Source: Valencia hispanica
Lineage: Eukaryota > Chordata > Actinopteri > Cyprinodontiformes > Valenciidae
NCBI GenBank assembly: GCA_963556495.2
Contig: OY747716.1
Span: 35,631,318-35,695,317 of the forward strand
Direction: 5' to 3'
DNA length: 64,000 bases
Each line of letters begins with the position of its first letter. Position 1 is the stretch's first letter. A program made the position numbers and the translations under genes. Of this stretch, positions 38,251 through 48,848 are shown piece by piece. Under the pieces are notes generated by a model. It had not been told where the DNA came from and did not search any database. It worked only from the letters and a program-made list of their open reading frames with translations.

Positions 38251-40310
38251 TCCTTTTTAGTCCTTGTATATCTCTTTTTCAGTGTTTGAAGTAACATTAA
38301 GATGTGATCTCCAAAGTGAGTTACATGACATAAGACAGTTTGTACTATGGGAAATGGTAAATATCAGACCCTCTGAGTCAAAGGTCTCCCTTTGATGACT
38401 TTGCTTGTGGTTCCCTGAGAGTTTTCCTGAGTCCAAACTACCCAATAAGCTTCACAGGTTGAGGATACACACACACACACACACACACAGAGCGGGCCCG
38501 CCAGGAAAAATCAGCCCAAATCCTTACAGAATATACTTTAAATAAATCACGCCACAGGAAAGAAACAGCACAATCATTGTTTATGGCAGTGCTGCGGCGC
38601 TTATCTTCAAAGCAGCAGATCCTTTTGAATTTGTATCAGGTCTCAGACGAGCAGCAGCAGAAAGAGAGGAGTGACTGAGGTACAAACATCAATCCAGAAG
38701 GGTCTGCAAGAAAACAAGGGGAGAAATGGATTCTATTAATTCACTTTGCCCACAATAGATTTGTTGGCCTCTTTCAGGCGTGTGCTCCAAATAATCTAAT
38801 GTCTGAGTCTGACCAGTTCACACGTTTTTAATTAAACATGCTGCAGAAGCAGCAGCAGCAGCAGGGCAAGACTGCTGCCACAAACGAGCCATTCAGGACA
38901 GATTGTCTCGTAGGTCTGAGACCAGTTTCAGTTAATAATTAGGTCTAATTACAGCTAAATGTGACGCTGTTGTCTGCTGGCATTTGGGATTGAGGCTATG
39001 AATGATGAGAGCTGAGATGTTAACCTACCACTGAGGCTCAATCAGTGTGTTGACAATAAAAGACTCCAAAAATCTCCTTAGTTGAGCAGATAAAGAGTCT
39101 TATCAGAGCTGAATACAATTCCTAATTTACAAAGAATAGGGCTGTTTCTGAGGCTTGAGTGGAGCTTTGAACTGATTACAGCTTGAGGTGGAAAGGAGCT
39201 AGACTGATGATTGATGGCTAGGTGCAAGTGTGAATCAATTCTGAGCTGACTTACCATGAAACATGCACACTGGTACCTGATCATGTATTATTATTATAAT
39301 ACAAGTACTATTAACATAGTGATTTCTTAAAGAAAACCTGCAACACCAGCCACTACAATCATTTTACAGTCCTCACAAGGACAACAAAAAAAAACACTTT
39401 AAATAACTTTTTAAGAGGTTTTCCTGTTGTCACTCTTAATCTTGCTCTAATCCTTTTTAAAATCTCACCCTTTTCTATTGTTCTGTGCTAATAATGACTG
39501 ATATTCTTGTGTTTTACATTGTATTTTAATGCATTTAATCTTCTCTAAAGCCTATTGGAACACTCTTAAGTATGAAAAAAAAATTACACAAAGTAATTAA
39601 ATATTGTCCCAAATTCCCATTCTTGATTTTTTGTTTTATTATTAAACAAACTTAATAAATTTACTTGGATAAATTTAATTCAATTACTTGTTTCCTACTG
39701 AAACAATTTAAGTTGGATCAACTATTCCCTTTTTTTGAGTGTATGCAAAACCTAAAAAGGACACATGAAAACCAAGACTGATTTCAACAGATCAGGTCAG
39801 AATCGCTTATTTGCACTGCCGTGTACAATATAGGGATAAAAAAAAAAAAATTCACTCTATCCATAGTGTGCCGACGATGAGCATTTTTTGGCCACTTGCT
39901 TTTTTTCTTCTTCATTTACAGGAACCGTTTCACTGAACTTAAGAAGCCATGTATAGCCTAATGTAGTCTACCCTATAGGAATCAAAAGATTAGTAACGTG
40001 ACAAAATTATTTGGTTGAGATTTAGAATCACATTTATTAATATTTAAAACCTACAGGCTCAAATTAATAAATACCTAATATACATGATTATTAAGGACAA
40101 CTAACGTTATTAGTGCACAAAATTAGGTTTGTGGATGCGAGCCTCTCACTGCATCTGTATCCTTCCTGGCAGGAATATCTAATTGAAGACATCTGGCCCT
40201 CTCCATTGAAAGAAACAGACAAAGAAAATGACTCGATTCACGATTAAGTCATAACATGTTACAGAAATAGTAATACATTTCTTAAATCTATTTTACACGG
40301 GGGGCATGCA
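38251..40310. other. Intergenic DNA, mrpl15 to sox32
   Basis: No exon or RNA gene. Includes an AC microsatellite (38467-38490), a CAG cluster near 38850 and AT-rich DNA. 38560-39060 is somewhat more GC-balanced and repeat-free, a possible conserved element that only alignment can confirm. Confidence 0.45.
38467..38490. repeat. (AC)n microsatellite
   Basis: About twelve AC units. Confidence 0.95.
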
Positions 40311-40730
40311 AACATTTTCCCTGAAAACAACAGCTATGATGTAGGCCTACGATTCATTAGCAATGACTGCCTCAGTTTTAAGATGCTACGTTTGCAACCA
40401 ATTTTTTTTTTCTTCTTCTTTTTCAATATTTTGTGGTTCTGGTAGTGCTTATTTACAATAATCAGACAGGAAACAAGCAGAAAGATAAGGCCTCCTTACA
40501 TGGAGCTTCCGCTCTACACCACACTGCGCTAGCAAGCTTGACATTAGCATTAGCACTTTTGACACACTATAAAGCTGGATACATCTGTAAATGCATCCTA
40601 ACAAGGTTTCATGTTAAATTGTTCCCTGAAAACACAGCTAAGATGTGCTTTATACCAGCAACAATTGCCTAAGAGTTAAGAAGCTAACCTCGCTAGCAAG
40701 TTTCACTTTAGCATTAGCGCTGTTGCTAAT
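40310..40730 (+). repeat. Old direct duplication, two diverged copies
   Basis: Words of the block 40316-40395 (TTCCCTGAAAACAACAGCTA) return at 40621-40700 (TTCCCTGAAAACACAGCTAA), and CGCTAGCAAGCTTGACATTAG at about 40528 returns as CGCTAGCAAGTTTCACTTTAG at about 40692. A segmental duplication or two copies of an unrecognised repeat. Open frames across it are not conserved between the copies. Confidence 0.6.
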
Positions 40731-40984
40731 CTACTTAAACCTGTTTGTAAACCTAAACTATTGCTCTGATTGGGGAATCTTTCTCAACCACAAGTCTTGT
40801 GAGCTTTTAACTCTTAAAAAGCTTGTAAATATTTTTTATAACCCATTTGAATATACTGTAGCCTACTCTGAAAAGCATTTGCTCCCCTACAGGTGTCTTG
40901 TTTCATTATCAAAGATAACATTAGTAAATAGGCCTACAAAAAGCAGTTTCAAATGAGATTGACAAATTACATCATGAGAATTGA

Positions 40985-41500
40985 ATGAGAATTTCGTTAA
41001 TTAAAGGAAAAAAGTTATCCAGACCAACCTGCCCCTATGTGAAAAAGTTATCAACTCCCTTGTTAAATTGTCAAATCTGTGATTAAGTCCTTTTTTTAAA
41101 ATGCCATTAGGGGAGTAGCCCATTCCAAGAACTTGCGATAACTGATGATGCCATTAATTTTCCTCTCCATGAGGAAAATATGTGTTCACCGGTTGGTAAT
41201 CTATAGCTCAGGTGTCTTTGGTTTATACAGCAGGTCAGTGACTTAAATCTCTAAATAAAAAAACGGAAAAAACAACTAAGCTTCTAAATGGCCAAGTCAA
41301 AATCGGGACTTAAATCGGATTGAGATGCTTTGGCGCGACCTATAACAGGCTGGTCAAGCTCAAAAATTGGACTGAATTAAAACAACTCTGCAAAGAAGAG
41401 TGAAAATTCCTCCACAGTCCTGTTAGTTATCACAAACACGTGATGTCAGTTATTGATACCAAGGGTGACCCAACAAAAATTAGGTTTAGGTCATAATAAC
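40985..41500 (+). mobile_element. Tc1-like relic of a third family
   Basis: CTATGTGAAAAAGTTATCAA near 41036 is the TIR-proximal phrase of another fish Tc1 family. Near 41320 the transposase end reads GAGATGCTTTGGCGCGACC and then ACAACTCTGCAAAGAAGAG. Large internal deletion. Confidence 0.7.
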
Positions 41501-42940
41501 GTTTTTACTTAGTGCAGGGCTAGTTTGGGTCATCTTTGATCACATAGTAATTTCCAGTTTCGTCCTTTTGTATTTTCTCTGGTTATCTTTGTGTGATCTC
41601 AAAATTATTGTTCTCTGTGTACAAGACAACAGAAAATAGCTATTAGTTGCCTGAAAAAACTTGTTAAATTAAATTATAATAAAAATCCTCAGGAAGAATG
41701 TTCTTTTTTTCACGCAAATGAAATAACTAATGTTACAAGTGAATCATTTTTAAACTTTACGTTCAGAAGCTGATCTACTTTACTAAAATTATAATATTTT
41801 ATAGACTAATGTTTAATACTCTCCAAAATACTTTTCTTCTTCTTTGGTTTTGCATGTTCTTATGCACCAGCAAGGCATGGACTTTGCCCCACCTGCGACG
41901 TATCTCTGCTCAGGGTTGGGTGGGGGGGCATCATTGTATTCTGGTAATGAGGCTACATTAAGCCTGTCTGCACCAGGAGCATGTAATGCCCTCAGTGGCC
42001 TTGATGTTTAGGGCTGGACTAGGCCGGGCAGGGTACTGTTTACACACGGGTGTGTGGAGGCTCACCCCTGTGGGTCTCGGTCAGCTCTGCTGAATCTGAT
42101 CAAGCATCTGATTATAGGAGAACAGAGGTTGAATAGAATGGCGTGTATCTTGATGCTGACCTGCTGAGTCCATACAATACGACACAAAGCAACACATTCC
42201 CCATGCTGCGAATATCATAGTTACCTGAGACAACACCGTTATATCCTCTTCACACCTTTATGTAACAATGCAGCTCTTTATGAATGACTCACTATCAAGG
42301 GATGGAGTCAGAATACAGTGCTTCGTTATCATGTTTCCACGTCCGTCTCCAGAAAAGACTCCCCAACATGGAAGAACTTGCAGCTGTGTTAGCTCAATAT
42401 CCATGATGAAAAAAAGGTGGTGAAATAAAAGCTCTCAGCTGCTTTTTTTGCGTCCTCTTTGGAAACAAAACCACAAATCCATTCTCGCTAAAGATGCAAG
42501 GATGCTCTTATAAATCCAAAGCAAGTTACTCCCTTCATGCTGCTGAAGCACGAGCGCTCACCTCCACCTGTGCCCAGCCTGAACATCACCGATTGCAAAG
42601 TGAAGACAGAGAGGTGCGTCCCATATATGAGTTCTGTCCAACACAATAGCACATTGTGATTAGAACAATCCCCATTCAGAAAGCACAGTGCCCACTGAAC
42701 ACAAGCACTCTGCTTATTTGGATATGAGACAATGCACTGATACCTGACTCACAACCCGATGATTGGGTTTTATTAAAGAGAACAAGAGCAAAGAACAAGT
42801 TAGAGGAATTATGTGTAAATCAGGTGAATCAAAGATTGGATAACCTGATTAAATTATTAAAATTTAGATCAACTCACTCACATGGCTTATTGTTAAAAAC
42901 GAAGGTTCTTAAATGTGCTAAAGATAAATTATCTATAATA
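41501..42940. other. Intergenic DNA without recognised features
   Basis: Mostly single-looking sequence. 41880-42130 is GC-richer and includes the near-palindrome ACACACGGGTGTGT at about 42043. No exon supported. Confidence 0.45.
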
Positions 42941-42944
42941 AAGA

Positions 42945-43990
42945 GCCAATAAGTAGTAGTGGTGAATATTTCAGTCATTAAATCCCTCCCCAAGGAGAGA
43001 AAGTCAAAAAGTTCATTGCTAAAGAAGATGGTAGCTTAGAATGTTACCTGTTAAGCATATTAATGGAAAGTTAAGTGGGAGGAAAAGTTTTGGTAGACAA
43101 CAGTGATAGTATAGTATAGTATTTTATTTTCATACATGACTTTTTATCTTTTCACATAGAACTGATAGCTGCTTTAGTGACAAAGGCATCACTGTGATTG
43201 ATTGAACAGTAAACTGTTGGGGTAGCAGCATGAGAGCCAGGGATTCAACAACCTGATGAAGAAGGCTGGTTCTGTTCTTGGCACTACTGTGGAACCACTG
43301 GAGACGATGATGCAAAAAAGGATTCTTCATAAAATCAAAAAAGTTATGGACAACCCTGAGCATCCTCTTCATGAGACTATCCTACAACAACAGAGTGTCT
43401 TCAGTTGGAGGCTTCTTCAGTTTCGCTGCAACACAGACTGCTACAGGAAATCCTTCCTGCCCACAGCCATCATCATCTACAACAACTCCTTAAAGAATTA
43501 ATTATATGAGCTACAACAACACTTAATTTCCCTCCGGGATCAATAAAGTATTTTTGAATTTGAATTTGAAACTGCCTTAATCTAAACCCAATAGAGAATC
43601 TCTGGGTATGCAAGGAGAAGATGAGAAAATCTGTATCCATTAATGCAAACGAGCTGAAGGCCGCTATTAAAGCAGTCTGTGGTTCCTTAACATCTCAGCA
43701 GAGCCAAAGGTTGATTGCCTACGCTACAGTCATGCAGTAATACATACAAATAAAATAAAAAGAGTCCCAAGTATTGAGTGCACACACTGTACCGTGCATA
43801 GTAGACATTTCTATATTAAAATTATTTTTGTCTTGTATAAAATGCTACATTTTTTAAACTGATTTTTGAACTTCAAAACTGTAAGCCATAATCATCAAAG
43901 TGGACTAACATAAATATTTAAGATATATCTCTCTCTGTGTAATGAGTAAGAGTTTTACGTTTTGAATTGAGATACTGAAATAAATGTACT
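42945..43990 (+). mobile_element. Tc1-like relic split by a Rex1 LINE
   Basis: The same family as the copy at 19179. The left part includes AATGGAAAGTTAAGTGGGAGG near 43063 (helix-turn-helix region) and AAAGGCATCACTGTGATTGATT at 43182. The right part resumes at about 43570 with CTTAATCTAAACCCAATAGAG, the DLNPIEN coding segment. A Rex1 fragment sits exactly between the DW and PNP-type parts of the catalytic core. The right end (GAGATACTGAAATAAATG) is near 43970. Confidence 0.85.
43210..43568 (+). mobile_element. Rex1-like LINE 3' fragment
   Basis: Encodes MKKAGSVLGTTVEPLETMMQ and HPLHETILQQ, then the 3' end GGGATCAATAAAGTATTTTTG with a GAATTT-type tail (43552-43568). The copy at 53340 shares the same peptide. 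5'-truncated, inserted in a Tc1 relic. Confidence 0.85.
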
Positions 43991-44473
43991 TTTTTATATA
44001 GCAATATTATTTATTAATATGCAACTGCATATGTGTACAACTAGCACATTTGTCAATTTCTTCTTTGAAAATGTTACCTTCAGGCCCATAGGCCTGAAGT
44101 TGAAAAGCTCTGGATTGCCCAGGATCAAGGGGTAACAGGCTTTTTTTATGTGGGTGTTTGTAAAGGTGATTCATCCTCTTCCCTAGAAACAAATTAACTA
44201 CTTCAAGTAAACTTTATTAACTGTGATCATTTTGGACATTTATGCACTTCTCTCTAAAATATCAAAAGCTAAAATGACTCAAAACTTTGTAGCCTATAGA
44301 GCTGAACAAATACCAATTCCACAATCTGCTGAATTCAAAATTTCTTCCAAGAGCAGTTAGTAGATTAATTACTGTCCAATCTGATCATTTTAACAATATA
44401 TTAAGATAGCAAAATCATATTCAGGGTTCAGGAAAGCATTATGGATAATATTACATTCATCCACTATACAGAG
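43991..44473. other. Intergenic DNA without recognised features
   Basis: AT-rich DNA between a Tc1 relic and the SINE. No exon or repeat recognised. Confidence 0.45.
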
Positions 44474-44574
44474 GAGCCTATCTCCAGCAATCATTGGGCG
44501 AAAGGCAAGGTACACCCTGGACACGTCGCCTGTTCATCCCAGGGCAACACAGGGCAAACAACCATACATGCACA

Positions 44575-46720
44575 CATGGGCGGATCTACTGGGGTGGCAT
44601 AGGGTGGCAGTTGCCACCCTAAAAGAAAGCCTTGCCACCCCTGCTGCCACCCTAGCAGCTATGAATTCAAACCCGTTTACGTTCCGTGGGCCCGCAGGCA
44701 GGCCCAGCCCATTTTTGTACTTTAAATCCATCGATTTTCGGACTTCTAACTTCTATGAACCTATAGATATTTTACATCATTGGAAAGCTAAGAGTCTTGT
44801 GATTCCAATTATGGATGGCGATCAAGGATACAATCATAACTGTAGACACAGTGAACGCATTTGCCAACACAAACGTTCTCCTGACGGAGGTATAAAAATA
44901 TGGAACTCACTACTTTGTAGTCCAATAAACGTGACAAAACCAATCCATTTCGAACAGAAATTGTCTTTTTACATCAATAAGGGTCAGATTAAAGTCCTCC
45001 AATAAAGTGATTTGACCAGGACAAGAGCAAAATCGATAAAAAATGTTAAACAAACAGTGAAAACGTGCTTCCGAAATGTCTATGGCCATTTTTGTAGTCT
45101 TTACGGCTTTGTTTCCGATTCCTTCGCTTCTTCTTCCGCCTACAAAGGTCACTGAGCATGCCCAGAAGAAAAAAAAAAATTTCATCCGGTTTATTTCATC
45201 CATCCGCCAATCAATGTCGCATGGATGAAAAGTCACGTTATGGTAAGTAACTCGAACCAATCGCGGTCCAGAACTCTGATGATTGACGGATCGAATAGCC
45301 AATGTAATGCTGCAAACGCAGATATATAACTTGACCGGGCGGACTTAGTCGCTGCCAAAGTATATGACGTGCGTAAAATGTCTTATTCATGAAGAGATTA
45401 CGCACAGTGTGTACCAGTAACATATTGTTTCAGCACCGTGTCCAAACACCCTTTATGATCAAAATACAACATTGAAGGAAGCCGTGGAGCTTTATATGGT
45501 AGGATGCAGTTATGATTCTGACGATATTTTTAATTCAGTGAGGACTACGGCATTTACCCAGGAGAAGGCGCATATGGCACACTTTTGACCACCTTTGACC
45601 TGTAGTTAGAAAACTGTGTGCAGAATTCTCATTTTTTGGTTTATTGCTGTCAAATTTGGTGTGGATGAAGGTAATGCTTTAGGCTTTAGACCCACAGTGT
45701 GTTTTAGGTCCCAACCTATTTTTAAAGCTATTTTTACACCATGTATTTATATAAAATAAATAATCGGACATAAAAAAAAAAATTTCTGTGTATTAAAATT
45801 CATATTACTTGGTAACAATAGCACTCAGAGATATTAACACAGTTCTGGGATAAATTTTAGAGTGTTTGCTTTCCAAAGAGATCCCAGCCATGCCTTTACT
45901 CAAAATGGTTCAAGAACAGCTTTAAGTTAATTTTGGGTATGCGTTTTAAGAAAATGTAGGGCGGAAATTGCAGGAATGTTAAGGGGGTAAAATTGGACAT
46001 TAGGAGCTTGAAGCTCATGCAAATAGTTGCATTATATTCTCTTTGGTGAACCTTTAAAGCTGCTAGTTTGCTGAAAGTGCTGCAGAGAGTGCACCATGTG
46101 GCCGTTAGACAAACTGCAATCAGCAAAATGCGAACTCCCATGACTTTTAGGCGTGTGCTCATTATTCCAAGCTCTGCGACGGTCAGAGGCCATTTTTGCT
46201 CTTTTTGTAATGTTGGATAAAATTATTTTCTTCTTTGACTTACGGGGAGCTTGTGTAGGTGTCGTGGCTGGCTAGCTACACTTATCTAAGATAGTTTAGA
46301 CCGCGTACATGGGTACATACGTGCATCATTACATCACGCTACGCGCTCTCACAAGCCCACACGCGCACCAAAATAAATGGAATTGCTGCCTCTACATGCA
46401 ACCGCGGTAGAATCAAACTACAGCAAACTACAGCACTTGATTCAATTGTATCGTCAGATGAAAAAATTGACTATAAATAAAAAAAATCTTTTTATTTTAA
46501 CAAAAATATTGCGCAATGCAGCTTTAATGTGCTTAAATAACCTGAAGCAAAACAAATACATGTATGTATCTATCATATATGTAAATACTGGGGAGTGAAG
46601 AGGTGAAGCATGTGTTTGACTGATCAATAAAACTAATATATATAATAAAAATTCTGGCATATGGTGCCACCCCTGAAAAATTCTTGCCACCCCATAAATA
46701 CTTTTCTAGATCCGCCCCTG
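44575..46720. mobile_element. hAT-like non-autonomous transposon, 2146 bp
   Basis: The ends are CATGGGCGGATCTA at 44575 and TAGATCCGCCCCTG ending at 46720, extended by a shared GGGGTGGCA subterminal motif. It is flanked by a perfect 8-bp duplication CATGCACA (44567-44574 and 46721-46728), the hAT signature. The interior (44.6-46.7 kb) has no recognisable transposase. Short open frames such as 44568-45005 are unlikely to be coding. A smaller element with TTAA-flanked AGCTGC ends is nested at 46058-46523. Confidence 0.93.
46058..46523. mobile_element. TTAA-flanked MITE nested in the hAT-like element
   Basis: TTAA at 46054-46057 with AGCTGC inward, and GCAGCT-TTAA at 46518-46527. The inverted repeat is short (AGCTGC) but matches the ends of the MITE at 32143. 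The inner sequences differ. Confidence 0.5.
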
Positions 46721-46910
46721 CATGCACACACTCATACCTAAGGGCAATCAACATAATACTCATGTTTTTGGACTGAGGTTTCCGGAGTAACCCACGCATG
46801 CTCAGGGAGGACCTGCAAACTCTATGCAGAAAGACCCCAGGCCGGGATTCGAACTCATGAACTTCTTGCAGTGATGCAACAGTGCTACCAACTGCTCCAC
46901 TGCACAGCTG

Positions 46911-47850
46911 AGAATGTTACATATTAAATGTAATAATCCTTACCAACGTAAATCAGCCGAAACTTCGCATTATTGTATTCATGCCGGGTCGTTCAAACTA
47001 ACTGATTAAATCCATTAGCGCTTGGTTGCACCGTGCATTGGAGTTTGCGTCAACACTGCAGATGTGGATTCAATGTTTAATTCTAACGAGCTGTGACAAC
47101 AACATTAACACATTGTAGACAGCCGCTATATTGAAATGAAGAGGGGCTAATAGTCTAGGTATTTAATTATAGCCACTATCAGCTTTTTATGCAGGCCTAA
47201 AACGAAATGTGCTTTATAGGCTACTTGTAGAGTCTGAACAGGCCTATGCAGGACCAAAGTTATGCAGGTGCGTCTTGTGCCGATTTAGCAATTAAACATC
47301 TGCCTGCTGGAAAATGTGGGTATATTGTTGTTTGTTGTTGATAAAAAAATTAACAAAGAAAAGAAACGCATTTACATATCTGCAATCTACATACACTTCT
47401 AACCCCCTTTTGTGTAATTACAAAATTTTAAACTGTTAATATTAGATTTTAAAGTAGTTTTTATATGCTTTTGCTGGTCTTTCGCAAAATAAAGTAAGCG
47501 TTTTCAATTCAAAAAATAAAATTCGAACCAAAAGTTTTCTTTTTGTGAAGAATTCCTCCATCGAAAAAAAATCTTAAGATAAATACATACATATATCATA
47601 GAGGAATTATTTATTTATTTACAACTACAAGATAGTGTAGCCTATAAATACAGGCTACAAAACACCCAATACCTTTTCTGGTATTTTAGAAAATAGCCCA
47701 TATTTGGTGAGTGTTTCATGGCAGACAAACCTGCTAAATTAAAAACGGAAACAAATACAACATAATCCCTGATACTGGGATGATTTTCTTTTTTTAACTG
47801 AAAGGATTTTTCCATTTCAGGAATTTTCCAGTTTTCAATCTTTTTTTCTC
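46911..47850. other. Intergenic AT-rich DNA upstream of sox32
   Basis: No repeat or exon recognised. It merges into the sox32 5' flank. Confidence 0.45.
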
Positions 47851-47854
47851 TCTA

Positions 47855-48517
47855 AATCTGATAAACCATGACAACGTTAATTTTCTTTTTTGTTCTGAGC
47901 TAATCAGCCTCCTTTTGAACAGGCCTACTATCTCCCTTTTTTCCTGTACGTGAAGCAAATATTTGTGCGCTTTAATCGTGCAATAAACACGCCTTGATCA
48001 TGTTTCTTTCTCTCTTTTTTGCTCCAGTCCTGTAAAATGTACTTTGATAATGGCTGATAAGAGCGAAGCGTCTCAATGTAATTAGTAACCAGCTCTGCGT
48101 GCTGATAAAACTTTTATGTCACCTTTACGCACCTCTTGTAGGTCTTATTGATTCAGTTTCTGTGCAGAAGGTAAAGGGTGGAGTGCGCCTTTATTGAGTG
48201 AATCAAGGGAAATATTTTAAAAGTTTGTTTTAATTGACTCAATTAACGGAAAAATAAGGTGACCTTATTCAAATGGCAATGTGATTGATCACTTTATTGT
48301 TTACTTGCGAATTTATGCATTTGTGTCAGCAACAATATGTTGTCTGTTAGGTTTATTACAGTGTCTTGACGCCCCATGGGGATTTTTTGAGGGGCCATTG
48401 AATGGGGCGTGATGGACCCCATCACCGACCTGAGAATTCACACCTTAAATCCACTCCTCCCGGCATCCCATTGGCCAATCGGCCTCTTATATCCCGTCAC
48501 TCGTCATTACCGAGAAG
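47855..48517 (+). promoter_or_regulatory. sox32: Putative sox32 proximal control region and promoter
   Basis: Single-looking sequence with a dense set of motifs: TGATAA GATA sites at 47859-47864, 48045-48050, 48055-48060 and 48103-48108; homeodomain TAATTAG at 48079; the dyad TAATTGACTCAATTA at 48231-48245; the palindrome AATAAGGTGACCTTATT at 48253-48269; forkhead TGTTTAC at 48298-48304; T-box half-site AGGTGTGAA (minus strand) at 48437-48445; the double CCAAT dyad ATTGGCCAAT at 48470-48479; and TATA-like TTATATC at 48487-48493. Published zebrafish work has Eomesodermin, Gata5 and Mixl1/Bon driving sox32, which suits GATA, T-box and paired-type homeodomain sites. Function here is inferred only. 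Confidence 0.6.
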
Positions 48518-48848
48518 ATGACAGAGGCCTGCGAGCAGAGCACAAAACATCAACATAAAACCATGCGTTTTAGCCAAGTGGCTCCCCGTTTTCAGCTATG
48601 CGCAAACCCCCTGGAGAGCGAGGACGGAGAGCAGATGAGCGAGGTGCGCTCTCCCAGTTCGGGACCTTCCAGTCCCCTGTCTGTCCACTCGGAGTCCAGC
48701 TGCGCCAGTCCGGAGCCAAAGTCTGCCCCCGCGCAACAGAGGGTCAGGAGGCCGCTAAACGCCTTCATCCTATGGACCAAGGAGGAGCGCAGGCGGCTGG
48801 CGCAGCTCAACCCAGACCTGGAGAACACGGATCTCAGCAAGATACTTG
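48518..48848 (+). CDS. sox32: sox32 exon 1
   Basis: Encodes residues 1-110 and one base of Gly111; donor ACTTG|GTAATAG. In-frame ATGs lie at 48518 (GAAGATGA) and 48563 (ACCATGC). Holds the Ser/Pro-rich N-terminus and the first half of the HMG box. Confidence 0.92.

Larger units (their letters stand above)
44474..46910 (-). mobile_element. tRNA-headed SINE split by a hAT-like element
   Basis: Minus-strand SINE. Its 3' part is 44474-44574 and its 5' head part 46729-46910, with a B-box-like GAGTTCGAATCCC (complement near 46852) and an A-box-like GTTGGTAGC (near 46888). The two parts read through without loss once the 2146-bp insertion and one 8-bp duplicate are taken out. Confidence 0.85.

Noticed and set aside
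44568..45005. 145-codon open frame as a gene
   Set aside because: It starts in the SINE, crosses the hAT-like end and has no protein similarity or exon signals.
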